Notes: generated from the sequence alone by a model not told the origin. DNA of 64,000 nucleotides from Phytophthora colocasiae (GCA_018806915.1 JAGKQI010000046.1:1-64000), one strand, 5' to 3'. Counted from the first letter of the stretch, positions 52,652 through 61,838 are shown. Translations and numbers: made by a program.

Positions 52652-53322
52652 GCCTTGTCCAACGTCGCCTACTGTCCGTGTCTGAGGTCCAGTTTGGAGG
52701 TATCTCCCATCTACTACTTCCTCGTCTACCATCATACTGTCGTGAGAGGACGGATGTCATGCCTGGTCTCAATGCTCTTCTACCCCGATGAGGTGTCATC
52801 CCTACAAGTGCTGGTCCAGACCGCCCAGAAATCTAGTCAGTCGTGTATCTACCAAGTTAAGAACAACCCAAAAACAAGAAGAAAGAAGTTTGCATTTTAC
52901 GTATTCCCTAAGCTCCCCGCCCAGACCTACTCGCTAACAGTCCGCAACTACTCGACCCTTAACCGGATATACGACAAGTGGTGGAGAAGCAGGGTAGTTG
53001 TCCACTGGAGAAAGGTCTGCTAAGTGAGCGTCGACGAGGGAATACGCCTGCTGCCAAGGACATCGAAGAACAGTACTACCAACGAGGAGTGGGAGATCGC
53101 GTCACTGCTAGTTCGACAGGGGTCAACTAGGGAGGTGCTCGGCGACTACACTCAGGACGAGACCAAGACCTTATCGGAAGTACCTTTGAAGCAAGCGGAC
53201 TAGCTCAGAAGCGAGTCACTAAGTGAAGACAGTCTCCATCTACATCTACTCTACCCACAGGCGTGTACCGGATCTGGGAGTGGATTACCTGGGCGGGAGT
53301 GCTACAGGAACCCAAGACTACA

Positions 53323-53376
53323 GAAGAAGAAGAAGAAGAAGAAGAAGAAGAAGAAGAAGAAGAAGAAGAAGAAGAA
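53323..53376 (+). repeat. (GAA)18 microsatellite just before the Gag ATG
   Basis: Eighteen perfect GAA triplets end 12 bases before the first in-frame ATG. The frame is open upstream to 53263 without an ATG, so the poly-Glu is translated only if initiation occurs at a non-AUG codon. Confidence 0.9.
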
Positions 53377-53388
53377 CCCGAGATTGAG

Positions 53389-55809
53389 ATGTCCTCGTTC
53401 GGTCCACACGGCGGACTCGACGAAGGCAACAGCAGTCCCATTTCAAGTGGAGGAAGGAGCGCCGGTCACCCGTCTACGACATGGTTTGAAGCTGGAGGAG
53501 AGCAGTCGGCTGCTACTTCAGTCCCCGTCGACTTGGGAGGAAGTACTGGATGGTCAACTGATGCGTGGTTGGGTGGAGGGAGTACTCTCCATACTCCTAA
53601 TACGGGACGACCTGACCTGACTTCGGCTGGTGGCAGCTCCGTCCAGTCCATCGTCCGCAGAGCAGCTCAAGGTTCGAACCGACCTGAACCACCCCGACCA
53701 AGACTAGTTCGAAGTTCCTCTGAACCTCAGACAGGAGGCCTGAGACCCGACGAGAGCAGCTCCCCTGCTGTTGTGGAACCTACCTCTACCCTGAACCATC
53801 CCGGGACTGGATTTGCAGCGATTCCAAGTGCCCCTCCTGGAGCGACCCCGCGTTACGAAGTAGACCCCTCTACGGGTCTAACCTGGCAACCACCGGCACC
53901 TACGACTACTACGAATCCTGATCTGATGACGATGCAACAGCCTGTACGGTCCCGTTACTCTTTGGCGATTGACCCTTCCACGCAGTCTCTGGCTACCTCT
54001 GTTCAGGCTAGTGCGATCCCCACTAGTGTGGTTGGACATACAGGTTACCCTTTGAATGTTGAAGGTAACCTGGGAGCAGCCTCGAACCCGACCGGAGTAT
54101 TCCCTACTGGATGGGGTAGTCAACTACCAACAACTCAACCAAGTGTGAACACCGGTTGGCCATCTACTCTTGCCCCCGTAGTAACTCCTGCCGCTAGTGT
54201 CCCTCAGTCGAACCGGTCAGCTATTGCAAGTTACCAGAACGTTACGATCGGAACTACTCCTGGTGTACCTGGAACTGGGGTGACAAGCCCTTTCATCCAG
54301 CCCGCTGGATGGTCTACTGTGGCGGGTTTCTCGTACGGAAATCCAACCCCCGTCGTCCAGACGTCTACTGCTGTGCAACATCCGATGGCGAATCCGTACC
54401 CACAAGTGACTCCGGGGGTCCAAGTTACTCCTGCGACTACTGGGCTTCCGCCGCCTCACCCTGTGTACCCGAGTCAACCACCGTCTACTGCCTACTCGAT
54501 GTATCCTGTGACTTCGAATCCGTCTACTCAACGACCTTCGCTGCCCGTCCCCCTGACATCTACTCCTAGTGTACCGATGACTTCGTCGATGGGTCAGCCT
54601 CCTGTCGTTGGTATGGGTTCTTACCCCAACCAACTCCCTCCCGTCTACTCTCAGACGGCGAGTCAAGTGACTAGACCTCGACCCGTCGGGATGCCTTCGA
54701 ACATCAAGAATGCTATCCGGATGATTCAACCGTTCTACTCTGACAGTGCTTCGGTCGACAAGGCCCGGACGTTTTGGAACGACTTCGAGAGAGCTACTCA
54801 GGGACTTGACGGTTCGCTCCGTTTAAGTGCCTTCAGGGAGTGTCTGAAGGGTAAGACTGGTGAAGAGTGGTGGACGTACTCGCAGATCAACGACTTCGAG
54901 ACTCTTCGTACGCGGTTCCACAACCAATTCATCTGTCAGACCCCTCTGCAGATGATCGAGCGACTGAAGAAGACGAAGCGCTCCCGTGGTATGTCTGCTG
55001 AAGTGTGGGGTGACTTGATCTCGAGCCTATGTGACGCTGCACAGTACTTCGACCCGGAGATGAGGTACCAGTACTTTCTGTCTGGACTACGGAACAAACA
55101 GTGGAGGAACACTCTGGACACTTCGCTAGTGAACTCGATTCCTCAGGCAGTGGCTGTGTTGCTGTACAAGAACCAACACTTGCCCGTGGAAGACGACACT
55201 GACTTTGCTGATGAGCCGCCCAAGAAGACAGCCAACGACGACATGATGAAGCAGATGCTCGCTATGATGCAGCAGACTCAGAACTTGCTGGTTCAGCAAC
55301 AGACTCAAGCGTCACAGACTACCCCTCCAGTAGCCGCCGTCCAGTACCAGTTGGCTCCGAACACGACGCAAGGAGTGTATGCGGTACCGCCTCAAGCGTC
55401 TACTTCCGCTTTGCCAGCTACTCCTATGAGAGGTATCCGTCAGGGGCCAGACCTGTATACCCTAGAGGGACACATAGTGTGTGGTCGCTGTCACACCCTA
55501 GGGTGTAGTCGTCTGAACTGTCGCCGGAACAACTCGGTCTGTACGAACTGTCAGACAGCGGGTCACATCAACGTCGAGTGCGAGCAACCTCGAATCTACC
55601 AACGTCCTCAGCAGCCTAACCAGCCGCCGTCGACTAACTATGGCTCAAACCCTCGCTCGAACGATCAGTACCGCCGGGGTCCTCGGACGTGCTTCTTGTG
55701 TGGAGGTGATGGTCACGTTGTTGCGAACTGTCCTACGCGTGAGATGCTCAGTCAGCTGGCTCAGAAGTCGAACCCTGGGTCGTCGACTGCGAGCGCTGGT
55801 AGACAATGA
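53389..55809 (+). CDS. gag: Gag polyprotein of gypsy 1 (806 aa)
   Basis: Gag coats the element RNA and builds the virus-like particle in the cytoplasm. I start at the first in-frame ATG (MSSFGPHGG). Residues 1-440 are a low-complexity Pro/Ser/Thr/Gly/Gln-rich region. Residues about 445-605 match the retrotransposon capsid fold family, with the typical segments FWNDFERATQGL and FHNQFICQTPLQM. A Gln-rich stretch follows, with three Cys clusters after it: C-X2-C-X4-C-X4-C at 698-711, and two classical CCHC knuckles at 718-731 (CTNCQTAGHINVEC) and 768-781 (CFLCGGDGHVVANC). Knuckles bind packaged RNA. The N-terminal extension is long for the family. The frame ends at a lone UGA and continues open in the same frame for 646 codons. 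Confidence 0.9.
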   Translation: MSSFGPHGGLDEGNSSPISSGGRSAGHPSTTWFEAGGEQSAATSVPVDLGGSTGWSTDAWLGGGSTLHTPNTGRPDLTSAGGSSVQSIVRRAAQGSNRPEPPRPRLVRSSSEPQTGGLRPDESSSPAVVEPTSTLNHPGTGFAAIPSAPPGATPRYEVDPSTGLTWQPPAPTTTTNPDLMTMQQPVRSRYSLAIDPSTQSLATSVQASAIPTSVVGHTGYPLNVEGNLGAASNPTGVFPTGWGSQLPTTQPSVNTGWPSTLAPVVTPAASVPQSNRSAIASYQNVTIGTTPGVPGTGVTSPFIQPAGWSTVAGFSYGNPTPVVQTSTAVQHPMANPYPQVTPGVQVTPATTGLPPPHPVYPSQPPSTAYSMYPVTSNPSTQRPSLPVPLTSTPSVPMTSSMGQPPVVGMGSYPNQLPPVYSQTASQVTRPRPVGMPSNIKNAIRMIQPFYSDSASVDKARTFWNDFERATQGLDGSLRLSAFRECLKGKTGEEWWTYSQINDFETLRTRFHNQFICQTPLQMIERLKKTKRSRGMSAEVWGDLISSLCDAAQYFDPEMRYQYFLSGLRNKQWRNTLDTSLVNSIPQAVAVLLYKNQHLPVEDDTDFADEPPKKTANDDMMKQMLAMMQQTQNLLVQQQTQASQTTPPVAAVQYQLAPNTTQGVYAVPPQASTSALPATPMRGIRQGPDLYTLEGHIVCGRCHTLGCSRLNCRRNNSVCTNCQTAGHINVECEQPRIYQRPQQPNQPPSTNYGSNPRSNDQYRRGPRTCFLCGGDGHVVANCPTREMLSQLAQKSNPGSSTASAGRQ

Positions 55810-55851
55810 AGGGGGCTGGAGGAAGGGAAGGAAGGAGTCGCGCCTTCCTCC
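55807..55851 (+). promoter_or_regulatory. Candidate stop-codon readthrough signal between gag and the next ORF
   Basis: UGA (55807-55809, context CAA UGA AGG) is the only stop between two frames in the same phase. After an 8 nt spacer, GGAGGAAGG (55818-55826) can pair perfectly with CCTTCCTCC (55843-55851) over a 16 nt loop. Gammaretroviruses use a structure 8 nt after the gag stop for readthrough, so the geometry is suggestive. A simple C-to-T nonsense mutation (CGA to TGA) is the alternative. Confidence 0.55.
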
Positions 55852-57750
55852 TGCCAGCTGGACGACTTGACGAGGGACACTGAACGTCGTACTACTACTA
55901 AGAGTGCGGCCTCGGTGGCCTCTCCGGGAACTGCGAAGAGTGAACGGATGGAAATTGAAGTGAATGAGACTGTGAATGAGACTGTGAATGAGACTGTGAA
56001 TGGAATGGCTGAGAGAGCTGATGATGAAGAGAAGTGTACGGTGACAGCTTATGTGGGAGACCTGATGAAGGGCCCCAACTCTGAGCTACACCCGGATGAC
56101 CGTCCGACTAGAGGGAGTACTGGGAGGTTCGATCCTAGTTATAGGAGATCTCCCCTTCGGAAACCTAAGGTGGTTGAATGTGACTGGACGACTAAAGTGA
56201 ACGGAACGACGAGAGTGAACGAGACTGAAAATGGAAGTGACCGCCTGGGTTTTGATGACAGTATTTTCGAGCCTAATGTGGATGTGATTGATGAAATGAG
56301 CGAGAGTGAGGATGAAGAAACAAACAGTGTCGAAGAAGAAGTAGCTCTTATGGGGGAGCAGCCGGATGAAATAAGTGAGTCGATGAATACCCCTACGAGA
56401 GTTGAAGAAAAAGTAACCCCTACGAGAAATGAAGAGTCGATGAAAACCCCTACGAGAATTGAAGAGTCGACGATAAGCCCTACGAGAAATGAAGAGCGGA
56501 CGACAACCCTGACGAGAGATAGTGAGTCGACCACTACCGAAGCCAATCCTGAAGTGGCTTCCGACGAACCAGATGAAGAACTAGATGACGAAGAAGATGT
56601 GACGCCTACCACCGACGGGACTGGTGGGGGCGAGGCGAGTACTACAATTGACGCTTTAAGAGTGTCTCCTGATGAGAGCGGGTGTATATTACCGGACAGA
56701 ACTGCGGATGTGACGTCTACCACCGATGGAACTGGTGGGGGTGAGGCGAGCATCAACGAAGCTACTCAAGAGGAGACGAAGGAACATGAGAGAGTATTTT
56801 CGACTGGAGAATTGGATGAGCTGACTGAAGGACTGGACTTAGGCGTGGAGACTGAGAAAGAAGAATATGACAAGGAACTAGAGGAGCGACTCTTTCCTTT
56901 GGATGAAGTGGAACTTAAGAGACGAGTGAAAGAGAATTCAGCGCAAGTGGGCGATATGTCGCTCGAGGACTTGAGCACTGTGTTGGGGATTGAAGAGGAA
57001 GTGTTGGCACGCACCCGTGAGTCGTCACCGGGTGTACTCTCATCCCCTGAGTACTGGCTGGACTGGTACCGTAAAACCTTAGCCACAACTGGTGCGGCCA
57101 AGCGTGCCAACCGTGATTTCAGCGACTTGGGTAAGTCGACGGAGAGTGGAAGGCCCAAGCCTAATGTGACCGGAGAAGACTCCGACGAACGGGACGTTGG
57201 AGGTGGAAGGATGGCGCCTACTCCCAAAATAGATGACGTTGGGGCACTCCATGAGCTACCCCCAACCTCGTCTACTGAGGAAATGGTGATCGCCAATGTG
57301 GCGGTAGACTTGAATGAGGCTCTCACGTCGAGTGCAGTGAGCACCGTGTCGGTCTCTGCGCGTCGAAGTCGACATCTAGATCCGAAGTGGCGTGCATTGG
57401 TCAACCGGACAGTGTACTACCTAGTCAAAGAAGAGGAGAAAGCGAATGCGGTATGTGTAGACTGTGGAATGTTACTACTGCCCGACTACGTCCTGCCGGA
57501 GATCGACTTCGAAGGAACTGACCTCGACGAGCGAGCGTTGGCCAAAGTGGCTCCCTACTACCGAGTGATGAGTGGATCGGTGATGAAACAGATCTTGAAG
57601 ACAGTTGTGAAGAAGTACCATGGTGATGGTCCACTCATTCGAGCCAAGCTGCAAGAGCGTAGGGGCGCTGCGAGGAGTGCTTGCGGACGGCTCTCCCCAA
57701 ACGGAAGGTTCACCCTCCTAAGCGAGTTCGGTTCGACGGTTCTTCACTAA
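55810..57750 (+). CDS. Acidic linker ORF between gag and protease (gypsy 1 ORF2)
   Basis: Open from the codon after the Gag stop to 57750 (646 codons). If it starts on its own, the first ATG is 55948 (MEIEVNETV, 600 aa). It is very rich in Glu, Asp, Thr and Ser and holds three sets of internal repeats: NETV x3, a ten-residue TPTRNEES-like repeat x5, and a 37-residue repeat x2 around TTDGTGGGEAS. A more ordered end (about 57390-57700) has CVDC and basic residues. No enzyme motif is visible. Gypsy Gag-Pol proteins sometimes carry a spacer between nucleocapsid and protease, but 600 residues is unusual. Its last 88 nt overlap the protease frame. Confidence 0.75.
   Translation, partial: RGLEEGKEGVAPSSCQLDDLTRDTERRTTTKSAASVASPGTAKSERMEIEVNETVNETVNETVNGMAERADDEEKCTVTAYVGDLMKGPNSELHPDDRPTRGSTGRFDPSYRRSPLRKPKVVECDWTTKVNGTTRVNETENGSDRLGFDDSIFEPNVDVIDEMSESEDEETNSVEEEVALMGEQPDEISESMNTPTRVEEKVTPTRNEESMKTPTRIEESTISPTRNEERTTTLTRDSESTTTEANPEVASDEPDEELDDEEDVTPTTDGTGGGEASTTIDALRVSPDESGCILPDRTADVTSTTDGTGGGEASINEATQEETKEHERVFSTGELDELTEGLDLGVETEKEEYDKELEERLFPLDEVELKRRVKENSAQVGDMSLEDLSTVLGIEEEVLARTRESSPGVLSSPEYWLDWYRKTLATTGAAKRANRDFSDLGKSTESGRPKPNVTGEDSDERDVGGGRMAPTPKIDDVGALHELPPTSSTEEMVIANVAVDLNEALTSSAVSTVSVSARRSRHLDPKWRALVNRTVYYLVKEEEKANAVCVDCGMLLLPDYVLPEIDFEGTDLDERALAKVAPYYRVMSGSVMKQILKTVVKKYHGDGPLIRAKLQERRGAARSACGRLSPNGRFTLLSEFGSTVLH
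55960..56002 (+). repeat. 12-bp tandem repeat coding NETV
   Basis: GTGAATGAGACT occurs three times in a row, at 55960, 55972 and 55984, followed by a partial fourth. Confidence 0.9.
56389..56520 (+). repeat. 30-bp tandem repeat coding PTRNEES-like decapeptide
   Basis: ACGAGA landmarks at about 56395, 56422, 56452, 56482 and 56512 show five copies, the first spaced 27 bp and the rest 30 bp. Copies differ by substitutions, so it is older than the 12-bp repeat. Confidence 0.8.
56596..56748 (+). repeat. Two-copy 111-bp direct repeat in ORF2
   Basis: GATGTGACGCCTACCACCGA at 56596 recurs as GATGTGACGTCTACCACCGA at 56707, each followed by coding for GTGGGEAS. The spacing of exactly 37 codons keeps the frame. 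Confidence 0.8.
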
Positions 57751-57774
57751 CTAGCGAGAGTGCCGAAGAACTCG
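57663..57774 (+). promoter_or_regulatory. Candidate -1 ribosomal frameshift site (C CCA AAC)
   Basis: ORF2 and the protease-RT frame overlap from 57663 (just after a TAG in the -1 frame) to 57750. Inside the overlap, 57696-57702 reads C CCA AAC in the ORF2 frame, a textbook X XXY YYZ heptamer. Slipping by -1 gives CCC AAA CGG and continues into the protease. A hairpin can form downstream: CGAGTT-CGG (57723-57731) with CCG-AAG-AACTCG (57763-57774), but its 20 nt spacing is longer than usual. Confidence 0.6.
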
Positions 57775-59534
57775 GGCCCAACTGTCCGAGGGAATGCTCG
57801 AACAGCGTGTATGATTACGCGTATGTGGTAGCTGAACCCGTACCTCCCAAGCCTCCGCCTGAGAGAGACCGGCCGAAGCCCGGGATAGTCGAAGTTGACG
57901 AATCTTGTGAAGCAGATGAGGAGTGTGTGGTTCCGGAAGGAAAGAGAGTGATCGGATCCGTCAGTGGAGTGGAAGCCGTCTCGGCTGGATACGTCGACTG
58001 CGTGCCCGTTGAGTTGCTGATCGACTCGGGAGCAGTCGTCAGTTTGATCGATCGGAAGGTGCTACGACGAATCGGACGAGCTGGCGCCCCGTTGAGACCC
58101 TACTCTGGGAACTTGAACGGAGTATCAGGCCACTCCTTGAAAATTAGTGGTATCGTCGACTTGCCCCTGAGACTTGGGTCAGTGGAAGTGACCCGACCGT
58201 TCGTAGTGGTTGAGCGGATGCATGTGGATGTGATACTCGGGACCGACTCACTCAAGATGTTCAGAGCTGTGATTGACCTAGACTCGAACACGGTTACTCT
58301 GAAAGACACGAACGAAGTGTTTTCGCTTGGTTCCCCGCGCGTGGAAGAAGTGTACTCCGCCCGCATCAGTTCGACCGTCAGGCTCTGCCCTGGTGGTCAG
58401 GCGCTAGTAGCCTCTGAAGTGAGTGGACGAGCCCGCGATGGAGACACCGTGCTCGTAGAGGGAGTACCGGGACTTGACGGTACCGTTCGAGTGGCGCGGA
58501 CGCTTTGCACAGTGAACCAAGGGAAGTTGCTTGTCGAAGTGTGCAACGCGTCTACGGAAGAGCTTATTATCAAGAAGGGAACGCATCTAGCCGCGGCGAC
58601 TGTGGTGCCCGACTCTGCATTTATGAGTGAATCGACGTCGAGTCCTTCGACTAACCCATCGGCTACTCCGTCTGAACGGCGATTCTCAACGGAACAAGAC
58701 TGGGTGCACTCTGTAGTGAGAAGCGCGACTGTGACAGATGAACCAACTCGTCATCCCATGCCGGGACTCGACAGGGAGTTACGAGAGGAGTTCGCTGTAG
58801 ACTTCTCCGGCTCGAAGTTGGACCCTGAGCAAAAGGAGCTGTTCCGACAGACTCTGGAGTCGTTCGGCGACTTGTTCGTGGAGACTTCTATGAAGCCGGG
58901 ACGTACCCACTTGCTGGAGTTCGAAATCGATACGGGGGATCATCCACCCATCAAACAGAGACCGTACCGAGTGTCAAAGGCTGAAGGTGATGTTATGGAG
59001 GCTGAAGTACAGCAGTACCTCGACTTAGGGTTAATCCAGCCGTCGACCAGCCCCTGGTCTAGTCCTGTGCTGATGATCCGGAAACCGGACGGGGGTATTC
59101 GATTCTGCATCGACTACCGTCGACTCAATGCGGTGACCGTCAAGGACTGCTACCCGATGCCACTCATCGACGACATCTTGGATGTGCTTGGGAACGCCAA
59201 ACTATTCTCTACTATGGATATTGCGTCGGGCTACTGGAACGTGCTCATGGCCAGAGGAAGTGTGGGGAAGACGGCGTTCACTTGCAAGTTCGGACTGTAC
59301 GAGTGGTTGGTGATGCCTTTCGGATTGTGCAACGCAGTACCTGCGTTCGAACGACTCATGGAGAGTGTACTGGTCGACTTGAAGTGGCGAACTTGTCTGG
59401 TTTACTTGGATGACTGTGTGGTATTCAGCGAGGATTTCCCTACCCATCTAGTTCGACTGCGGCAAGTGCTCGAACGGTTTAGGACTGCCGGGTTCAAGCT
59501 CAAGATGAAGAAGTGCATGTGGGGTCGAGATTAA
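57663..59534 (+). CDS. pol: Protease and reverse transcriptase of gypsy 1 (ORF3), ends at premature TAA
   Basis: Reached by -1 frameshift at 57696; 612 codons remain after the slip. The retroviral-type aspartic protease has its catalytic DSG at 58023-58031 (LLIDSGAVVSLID) and a C-terminal ILGTD. RT begins about 58930 (PIKQRPYRVS) and shows RFCIDYRRLN, the first catalytic Asp in FSTMDIASGYWN, PFGLCNA, and YLDD at 59403-59414. RT copies element RNA into DNA in the particle. The frame stops at TAA (59532-59534) in the sequence GRD-stop-VAFLGHIVTP, in the middle of RT. As the same frame continues at once with the expected RT sequence, this is a point nonsense mutation, not the natural end. Confidence 0.9.
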   Translation, partial: GRCEECLRTALPKRKVHPPKRVRFDGSSLTSESAEELGPNCPRECSNSVYDYAYVVAEPVPPKPPPERDRPKPGIVEVDESCEADEECVVPEGKRVIGSVSGVEAVSAGYVDCVPVELLIDSGAVVSLIDRKVLRRIGRAGAPLRPYSGNLNGVSGHSLKISGIVDLPLRLGSVEVTRPFVVVERMHVDVILGTDSLKMFRAVIDLDSNTVTLKDTNEVFSLGSPRVEEVYSARISSTVRLCPGGQALVASEVSGRARDGDTVLVEGVPGLDGTVRVARTLCTVNQGKLLVEVCNASTEELIIKKGTHLAAATVVPDSAFMSESTSSPSTNPSATPSERRFSTEQDWVHSVVRSATVTDEPTRHPMPGLDRELREEFAVDFSGSKLDPEQKELFRQTLESFGDLFVETSMKPGRTHLLEFEIDTGDHPPIKQRPYRVSKAEGDVMEAEVQQYLDLGLIQPSTSPWSSPVLMIRKPDGGIRFCIDYRRLNAVTVKDCYPMPLIDDILDVLGNAKLFSTMDIASGYWNVLMARGSVGKTAFTCKFGLYEWLVMPFGLCNAVPAFERLMESVLVDLKWRTCLVYLDDCVVFSEDFPTHLVRLRQVLERFRTAGFKLKMKKCMWGRD

Positions 59535-61619
59535 GTGGCTTTCTTGGGTCACATCGTCACCCCCTCGGGTATACTTCCCAATCCTGAGAAAGTGAAAGCA
59601 GTCATGACTGTTGAACGACCAATTGACCTCCGAGGAGTACGTGCCTTCCTGGGACTGACTAGTTACTTCCGACGGTACATCCCTGGGTATGCCGCCATTT
59701 CGGCCCCGATCGAGAAGTTGAAGATGAAGGGTGCACCTTTTGTATGGAGCCCCGACTGTGAGTCTGCCTTCGTACAGTTGAAGCGAAAATTGGTTGAACC
59801 GCCTATTCTGATCTACCCCGACTTCAATAAGAGGTTTAAGCTGTTCGTCGACTCGTCCAAGTTGGCGGTGGGCGCTTGTCTCATGCAGGAAGTAGCTGGA
59901 CGGGATAGGGTAGTAGCCTATGCAAGTAAGTTGCTGGTTGGTTCGGAGAAGAACTGGATCAACAAGCAAGATGGTACTTCGGAGATCGAGTGCTGGGGAA
60001 TAGTGTGGGCGACTCGCAAGTTTCGGTGCTACCTCGACCGGAACGAGTTCGACCTCTATACGGATCACAAGGCGCTGCTATGGGTGTTCAACGACACCAA
60101 CCGGACGAGTAATGCCAAGCTGGCCAGGTGGGCGATGGAGTTGTCGCAACTACGTTTCAAGGTGTACCATCGACCAGGTACCTCGATGGGGCATGTAGAT
60201 GGCCTGTCGAGGTTGTATGCATCCACAGTCAGTGCGGTTACCATGGCCGATCTACTCAACGAAGCGAACGATGGAGAGGTGGAGTCAGTTCAGGTCGGGG
60301 AGTCGACGACTCTTCGAAGAGAAAACCCCGCGGTGGACCAAGTTACTGAAGCTGTCGAGACTGGTGTTCGAGTCGAGGTCGGGGAGCACTCTCCGAACGA
60401 GACTTCGGGTGATCCTCCTCCTGCTGAGGGAGTAGAGGACGGGCTGATGGTCGAGGAGGGTGGGCGAATCCAGGTCGGGGAGAAGCCGACCGAGGCGACT
60501 ACTAGGAGAATTGGTCGACGAGGACCTACTCCACCCGACGACGACCAACTACTCGTGTCTCCCGTCGACGTGTTTGGACTAGACCAGGCCCGCTTTTTGG
60601 AGGAACAGAAGAGAACCCCCTGGATCCTCGCCATGATTGCCTTCCTGAAGAGTGGAGCTTTGGCTCTAGATGCTCAACTTCGGGCTAAGGTGCTGTCGCT
60701 CGCCCCCAACTACACTGTGAAGAACGGAGTACTCATGAGGAAAGTACACCTGAAGGCTCGAGCTGGACCTGCCAGTTCGTTGGAAGTACCGGTGATACCC
60801 ATCCAGTACATCTCGACCGTTCTACATCACTGCCATGCCGACGTCTTCTCCGCCCATGTGGGTGTGACTAAAACAATGGACCGTGTGCGCAAACATGCCT
60901 ACTGGCATGGATGGAAGAAGGATGTAGCTGAGTACGTCCGGGAGTGTACTGTGTGTGGGAGTGGTAAGGGTTACCGACCATGGAGGAACGGTCTCATGCA
61001 GAAGATGCCGATCCAAGAGTTGTCTGGACCCTTCTCATTACTGGTAGTGGATGCCGTCGGCCCACTGGTGACTACCCCTCGAGGGAACAAGTTCATCTTG
61101 GTGTTCGCTGACTACTTCACTCGATGGGTAGAGGCTTTTGCGGTCGAACGACTTGACTCGGTGACTTTAGTGGAGACTATGGTGGATGAAGTGATCTCTC
61201 GGCATGGAGTACCTGAGAAGCTACTGAGCGACCAGGGATCGAACTTCATCTCTGAACTCGCTCGTTCGCTGTATGAGACTCTTGGCATCAAGAAGTTATT
61301 CGGGGCTGCCTACCACCCCCAGACACAGGGGCTGGTAGAACGCTTCAATGGCACACTACTGGGTATGCTGAGGATGTACGTGAGTGAGTCTCAGGATGAC
61401 TGGGACCGGTACCTACCCCGGGTACTCTTTGCCTACCGGACGTCGTACCACGAAGCTCTCGGCGACTCACCCTTCTTCAGTCTGTATGGACGTGATCCAG
61501 TACTACCCCTTGATCTAGCCTTCCTGAATACGACTGCTCAGTGGAAGAGCAATGAAGTAGCTGCTTATCGGCGTCGACTATACCTGTCTCTCAGAGACAC
61601 CCGTCGACTGGTGGAGCGT
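59535..61619 (+). pseudogene. pol: RT thumb, RNase H and integrase of gypsy 1 (ORF4), truncated
   Basis: Same frame as ORF3 after the TAA. It contains the end of RT (VAFLGHIVTP, ...RRYIPGYA), then RNase H from about 59829 (LFVDSSKLAVG, SEIECWGIVWA, LYTDHKALLW), and a Pro/Glu-rich linker (about 60240-60580). The integrase zinc domain follows, with HH near 60822 and C-X2-C near 60945. The integrase core has Asp codons at 61050 and 61230 and Glu at 61338, giving D-D35-E. Integrase inserts the DNA copy into chromosomes. The frame reads through DTRRLVER and then enters the LTR of the second element; the integrase C-terminus is missing. Confidence 0.9.
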
Positions 61620-61838
61620 TGCAGCGGGGCTGCGTAGGTGTGCACGGCACAGAGGAAGTTTAGTTGACTCGTAGAGTCCTGCTTGCAAGGCACTAGCCTT
61701 CGGTTCTATACAAGAACCAAGTAGTCCACTAAATACGGGACTCACAGAGTCAGTGTCCCTATAACAAAGGACTAACACTAACTATGTAAAATGCAAACTG
61801 ATTTTTATTGACTTTATTGTCCTAATCCTAAATGTAAC

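Larger units (their letters stand above)
52593..53388 (+). other. 5' LTR and leader of gypsy 1 (inner boundary unresolved)
   Basis: About 800 bp before the Gag ATG without convincing coding content. It must contain the 5' LTR and primer-binding site, but with no 3' LTR in view the end of the LTR cannot be located, and I see no clear tRNA-complementary TGG site. A 122-codon frame at 52655-53023 has no recognisable features. Confidence 0.6.
52593..61619 (+). mobile_element. Ty3/gypsy LTR retrotransposon (gypsy 1), 3' end displaced
   Basis: Order of domains is Gag capsid and zinc knuckles, acidic ORF, aspartic protease, RT, RNase H, integrase. RT before integrase places it in Ty3/gypsy. The array consensus GAAGCCAACATC breaks to GAAGCCAA then TGTCCCGT, so the element starts with TG at 52593. 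The right end is not its own: at 61620 a second element interrupts the integrase gene. The 3' LTR and right-hand target duplication are outside the window, so LTR length and age cannot be measured. Confidence 0.93.

Noticed and set aside
52655..53023. 122-codon frame in the gypsy 1 leader
   Set aside because: It lies in the LTR/leader, has no motif or convincing composition, and is likely chance.
53263..53388. Gag start at the upstream GTG
   Set aside because: GTG is not a normal eukaryotic start; the first ATG at 53389 is preferred, leaving the poly-Glu tract as leader unless non-AUG initiation is shown.
54217..54729. 170-codon Arg/Ser-rich frame antisense to gag
   Set aside because: It mirrors the Pro/Ser/Thr-rich gag codons on the other strand; low-complexity shadow.
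56139..57404. Long Ser/Thr-rich frames antisense to the acidic ORF
   Set aside because: Shadows of Glu/Asp/Thr codons read backwards.
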